Positions 60,527 through 64,000 of a stretch of 64,000 nucleotides of DNA are shown here, piece by piece. Each line of letters opens with the position of its first letter. The stretch's first letter is position 1. The stretch covers positions 1,605,624-1,669,623 of the forward strand of contig NZ_JAMXLB010000001.1 of assembly GCF_024054195.1 (NCBI RefSeq), given 5' to 3'. Source of the stretch: Flavobacterium sp. NRK F7 (GTDB taxonomy: Bacteria; Bacteroidota; Bacteroidia; Flavobacteriales; Flavobacteriaceae). The notes under the pieces were generated by a model. It ran no database searches, was not told the origin of the DNA, and saw nothing but the letters and a program-made list of their open reading frames with translations. The position numbers and the translations under genes are program-made.

Positions 60527-60557
60527 CAAATTTAGTCGTATAACTGAATTGTGCAAG
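60527..60557 (-). promoter_or_regulatory. Promoter of the HU gene
   Basis: On the minus strand CTTG (60557-60554), 19 nt, then TAAATTTG (60534-60527). Confidence 0.65.
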
Positions 60558-60660
60558 TGTTTGCTGTGATTTTACCTTAAAATGTTAATAAAACATGTTT
60601 TTTGTTAATAACCTCTTACTTTTTTTACAAACAAATGTTTTTTCTTAGTGTTTGCAAGGC

Positions 60661-61608
60661 TTAAAAAGCCATTGCATTTTCTGAAAATTGAATTCCATTT
60701 AAGAGTTCACCAGTTTCCATTTTTCTTTTTCCAGGGAATTGTAAACTTTTTACGTAAAGATATCCATCAGTAACCGCAATTTTAAGTTCTTTTTTGGTAG
60801 CTAAAATTTGACCAGACAAATGTTTGTGATTTTCTTTTTCAAAAACAACGTTATACAATTTTACATTCCATTCGTTTTCACCATCTTTAAAAAAGGTCCA
60901 TGCGGCTGGATAAGGATTTAAACCTCTAATTAAATTATAAATTTGAATTCCCGATTTACTCCAATCAATTTTACAATTATCTTTATTGAGTTTATAAGCG
61001 GTTTTGATTGCTGAAGTATCTTCTTGTAGTGTCGTTTTCACATCTCCTTTTGAAATGATGCTTAGTGTTTCTAAAACAGCTTCACTTCCTAAATGCATTA
61101 AACGATCATGAAGCGTACCTACTGTTTCCTCTGAACCAATTGTTGTTTCTTTATGAAGTATCATAGCACCCGTATCAATTTTGTCGTCTATAAAAAACGT
61201 GGTAACACCAGTTTTAGTTTCTCCGTTTATGATAGCCCAATTAATAGGAGCAGCACCTCTATATTGTGGTAATAAAGAAGCATGTAGATTAAAAGTGCCA
61301 TACTTAGGCATCTTCCAAACCGCTTCAGGAAGCATCCTAAAAGCCACAACAACATTTAAATTGGCTTCTAAGCTTTTTAATTCAGATAAAAATTCTTCTG
61401 ATTTTAAATTAGTAGGTTGTAATAAGCGTAAATTTTTTTGTAAAGCATATTCTTTTACAGCACTAGTACTTATTTTTTGACCTCTACCAGCAGGTTTGTC
61501 GGGAGCGGTAATAACACCTACAATGTCATAGTTGTTTTGATATATAGTGTCGAGAATGCCTACAGCAAAGTCAGGTGTTCCCATAAATACAATTTTTAAT
61601 TTTTCCAT
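60661..61608 (-). CDS. fmt: Methionyl-tRNA formyltransferase
   Basis: The 315-residue protein has the N-terminal FMGTPDFAVGIL, PDKPAGRGQ, the catalytic region NLHASLLPQYRGAAPINWAI with Asn, His and later Asp (FFIDDKIDTGAMI), and a C-terminal OB-like part. It formylates Met on initiator tRNA using 10-formyl-tetrahydrofolate. It overlaps recQ by 13 nt, so the two are cotranscribed with recQ first. Confidence 0.97.
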   Translation of the reverse strand: MEKLKIVFMGTPDFAVGILDTIYQNNYDIVGVITAPDKPAGRGQKISTSAVKEYALQKNLRLLQPTNLKSEEFLSELKSLEANLNVVVAFRMLPEAVWKMPKYGTFNLHASLLPQYRGAAPINWAIINGETKTGVTTFFIDDKIDTGAMILHKETTIGSEETVGTLHDRLMHLGSEAVLETLSIISKGDVKTTLQEDTSAIKTAYKLNKDNCKIDWSKSGIQIYNLIRGLNPYPAAWTFFKDGENEWNVKLYNVVFEKENHKHLSGQILATKKELKIAVTDGYLYVKSLQFPGKRKMETGELLNGIQFSENAMAF

Positions 61609-63491
61609 TCTAATATATAATATTGATTGTAGGTATTAATGGCTATTTTGTTGTTTTCAAGTAGCGTTTGTATAGCAAAGATAACTTCTTCTGTTGTTTT
61701 ATCAAGACGATTTTCTATTTCTCTGGAGCTAAGCGGTTCATTTTCTAGTAAGGAAAGAATTTGTGATATGCCTTCTTCTGATATTTTGTTTTTTTGACTT
61801 ACACAATAGGAACAAATACCACAGTTTTTTGTTTTCTTTTCGTCGAAATACTGCAGTAAAATACGACTTTTGCATTGGTCTTTAGAAATGAAGTTAATCA
61901 CGCTTTTTAATTGGTTAACTTTAATTTCATTTTGTTTTTCTAAAGGTTTTGAGATTCGATTAATAGTTAAAGCATCTTCTCTTACTTCATTAAAAGTAAT
62001 TCGACTGTCATTATTTTGAATATGCAATACAATTGTATGGCTCTTCTCTAAATCGGTTATCGTTTTCAAGACTTCTTTCTCGTTAGTTCCAGATTTTTTG
62101 GCTACGAGACTTATGTTGATTAAAGTTTCTATTTCAAAAACGCCTGGATACGTTCTTAAAATACTCGTAATAATTTCTTCCGATTTTGGATGTAAACTCA
62201 TGTATCGAATTACTTCCTTGCTGGGAACCGTAAATTGAAGGCTCACTTTTTCTGAATATTCATTTTGCAAGGTTATTACGCCTTGTCGGTCTAAATACTG
62301 CAAGGCATTAAACGTTTTAAGTACGGGAAAGTTGTATAGCGAACAAAACTGATTTAAATTGAAATTAAAAGATTCATTAAAACCTTCTCCATAGGCAATT
62401 TGAAAGTAGTTATTTAGCCTAATATATATATCTTTTAAAAAGGTTTTATCTGGAAGAGAAGATAAAAATTGTTTTTTGGCAATATCAATATCACCCACAC
62501 TAACAAGAAGTATTCCAAATGCTTTCTCGCCGTTTCTTCCTGCTCTTCCTGCTTCTTGGTAATAATTTTCTAAACTCTCTGGAAGTTGAATGTGAATTAC
62601 AGTTTTAACATCAGGTTTGTCAATTCCCATTCCAAAAGCATTGGTAGCCACCATGACTTGTACTTTGTTTTCTAACCAAAGTTGCATGTTACTTTCTTTT
62701 TCTTTTGCTGGCAAACCACCATGAAAATAAGTGCTTTTTAGTCCTAATGACTGTAATTGACCTGCTATTTCTAAACAAGATTTACGATTGCGAACATAAA
62801 TGATGCTCGATTGTGTATTTTTGCTTAAAATTTGCCTAACCTTGTATAATTTATCTTCTGTTTCAATTACATGATAGGCTAAGTTACTTCTTTCAAATGA
62901 CTTTTGAAACCGAACAGGGTTTTCTAGAGCCAAATGTTCAATAATATCTTCTTTAACCCGTTGGGTTGCAGATGCAGTTAAAGCTAAAAAAGGGACTCTA
63001 GGAAAATGGTTTTTTAAATCTTTAATATTGAGATAGGAAGGTCTAAAATCATGTCCCCATTGACTCACACAATGCGCTTCATCAATAGCGATTAAATTGA
63101 TAGGCAATCGTTTTAGCCTTTCTATAATCCAATCTTGCTGCATTCTTTCTGGTGAAAGATATAAGAATTTGTAATTGCCAAATTCACAATTGTCTAATAA
63201 ATCAATGGTTTCATTTTGAGTTATGCCTCCTAATAAAGAAATGGCTTTTATGCCTTTGTTTTGTAAATTTTGTACTTGATCTTTAATAAGTGCAATTAAA
63301 GGTGAAATGACCAAACAAATTCCGTCCATTTGCATGCCTGGAATTTGATAACAAATCGATTTTCCTCCGCTGGTAGGTAATAATGCAAAGGTGTCTTTAC
63401 CTTCTAAAACAGCATGAATAATTTCTTCTTGAAGCGGTCTAAAAGAGTTATGCTTCCAATAGGTTTGAAGAATTTGTAAAGGCTTAGACAT
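61596..63491 (-). CDS. recQ: ATP-dependent DNA helicase RecQ
   Basis: The 631-residue protein has Walker A LLPTSGGKSICYQIP, the DEAH box IAIDEAHCVSQWGHDFRPSY, motifs V/VI (ATNAFGMGIDKPDVKTVIH; QEAGRAGRNGE), the zinc-binding cluster C..R...YF...KNCGICSYC and a C-terminal winged-helix-like tail. HRDC is not obvious. It unwinds DNA 3' to 5' in recombination and repair. It starts the recQ-fmt transcript. Confidence 0.97.
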   Translation of the reverse strand: MSKPLQILQTYWKHNSFRPLQEEIIHAVLEGKDTFALLPTSGGKSICYQIPGMQMDGICLVISPLIALIKDQVQNLQNKGIKAISLLGGITQNETIDLLDNCEFGNYKFLYLSPERMQQDWIIERLKRLPINLIAIDEAHCVSQWGHDFRPSYLNIKDLKNHFPRVPFLALTASATQRVKEDIIEHLALENPVRFQKSFERSNLAYHVIETEDKLYKVRQILSKNTQSSIIYVRNRKSCLEIAGQLQSLGLKSTYFHGGLPAKEKESNMQLWLENKVQVMVATNAFGMGIDKPDVKTVIHIQLPESLENYYQEAGRAGRNGEKAFGILLVSVGDIDIAKKQFLSSLPDKTFLKDIYIRLNNYFQIAYGEGFNESFNFNLNQFCSLYNFPVLKTFNALQYLDRQGVITLQNEYSEKVSLQFTVPSKEVIRYMSLHPKSEEIITSILRTYPGVFEIETLINISLVAKKSGTNEKEVLKTITDLEKSHTIVLHIQNNDSRITFNEVREDALTINRISKPLEKQNEIKVNQLKSVINFISKDQCKSRILLQYFDEKKTKNCGICSYCVSQKNKISEEGISQILSLLENEPLSSREIENRLDKTTEEVIFAIQTLLENNKIAINTYNQYYILEWKN

Positions 63492-63526
63492 TTTTTAATG
63501 GTAATTACTGGGGCTAAATTTACTAA

Positions 63527-64000
63527 TTATTTCTGAATGAAATCCATTAGAAAAGCCACGCGTTTTTCTACCGTATCTTTAGGCACATGAATTAATTCAT
63601 ACCCATATGTTTTGTAGGTTTTTTCTAAATGCAATTGAATTTGAACTGCTTCTTCAAAAGATTCATATCGCTCATTGTCACTGGTGTATATTTCTTTCCA
63701 AGGCGGTAATACAAAAACTTTAGTGTAGGTGTGTGCTAAACAAGCTTGATGAAATTGTTCGGGATAGCTGTCTCCAATAAAATTCATATAGGCAATTACA
63801 TCAGGTAAACCTCTGTCAATAAATACTACTTCGGCCTTTTCTTGAATGGCTTGATGGTATTGATGAATGCGTCCTTGTAATAATAATTCACTAAATAAAA
63901 GTGGGTTTTCAAGAAATAATTGCTCAATTCCATCTTGTTGTGCTTTTTGAATTACTTCTCTTGATATTTCTGGATAACAAATGTATCCTTTTTGAGTTAA
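63527..64000 (-). CDS. AAA-type ATPase, 5' end outside the window
   Basis: The leftward frame stays open to the right window edge, so the internal ATG at 63787 is not the true start. Visible are YPEISREVIQKAQQ, a Walker-B-like AEVVFIDRGLPDVIAY and a C-terminal VFVLPPWKEIYTSDNERYES, typical of the AAA_28 / NadR-like P-loop family. Walker A would lie beyond the window. Its substrate is unknown; the family includes nucleoside or nucleotide kinases. Confidence 0.8.
   Translation of the reverse strand, partial: LTQKGYICYPEISREVIQKAQQDGIEQLFLENPLLFSELLLQGRIHQYHQAIQEKAEVVFIDRGLPDVIAYMNFIGDSYPEQFHQACLAHTYTKVFVLPPWKEIYTSDNERYESFEEAVQIQLHLEKTYKTYGYELIHVPKDTVEKRVAFLMDFIQK

Overview
The window comes from a member of the Flavobacteriia, probably Flavobacterium or a close relative. 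The evidence is the strong A+T bias, a T9SS sorting domain, signal peptides and lipoproteins of Bacteroidetes type, a large type II-C Cas9, promoters fitting TTTG-N19-TAnnTTTG (best seen in front of tRNA-Met and the HU gene), and almost no Shine-Dalgarno sequences. Species cannot be fixed from the sequence alone.

Layout. (1) 1-8.9 kb is a four-gene unit: a T9SS-sorted repeat protein cut by the window edge, a YD/RHS shell protein, an RHS-core protein ending in a NucA/NucB-type DNase domain, and a lipoprotein resembling the nuclease inhibitor ComJ. It reads as a polymorphic toxin with its immunity gene. (2) 8.9-11 kb holds small phage-like genes, an IS1-type transposase and an array of nine 10-bp units. 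(3) 11-17.7 kb is a complete type II-C CRISPR-Cas locus: cas1-cas2, an array of 9 repeats and 8 spacers, cas9 on the opposite strand, and a divergent tracrRNA. The cas9-side terminal repeat is interrupted by a 47-bp palindromic insert. (4) 17.7-19.2 kb is a tyrosine integrase next to a 43-bp copy of the 3' part of tRNA-Met. (5) 19.2-58.0 kb is bounded by that 43-bp repeat and the intact tRNA-Met gene. The left part (19.3-33.8 kb) carries mostly leftward cargo: a TonB receptor, lipoproteins, a PAP2 phosphatase, an esterase, an OLD-like ATPase/TOPRIM protein, a double-glycine leader peptide operon, a GHKL-ATPase/nuclease fusion and a DUF5677-like protein. The right part (33.9-57.9 kb) is a prophage with repressor, Cro-side gene, many small early genes, a candidate replication protein, a D12 adenine methylase, a PAPS-reductase-like protein, a structural module, lysis genes, a polyvalent ATPase and an integrase. 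(6) 58-64 kb is ordinary chromosome: tRNA-Met, a START-like protein, a class IV aminotransferase, YqgE, HU, Fmt, RecQ and an AAA ATPase.

How it fits together. The two integrases share one target, tRNA-Met, so two elements appear to be stacked in tandem. The start of each integrase gene contains three recognition-like sites spaced exactly 12 bp. The sites of the right integrase, and not those of the left one, recur just inside the left att copy, which ties the two ends of the 38.8-kb segment together. The CRISPR locus lies on the element side of the left integrase and may be part of an older element, but no third att copy was found.

The prophage has no recognisable terminase, portal, tape-measure or tail gene. 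Its late module encodes many short proteins with single membrane segments or beta-rich sequence, so a tailless and possibly membrane-containing particle is the main hypothesis. A 14-nt motif, AACCATTTAACCAC, sits just before many prophage start codons in the gene's own orientation, and long-stem hairpins fill many gaps between genes.
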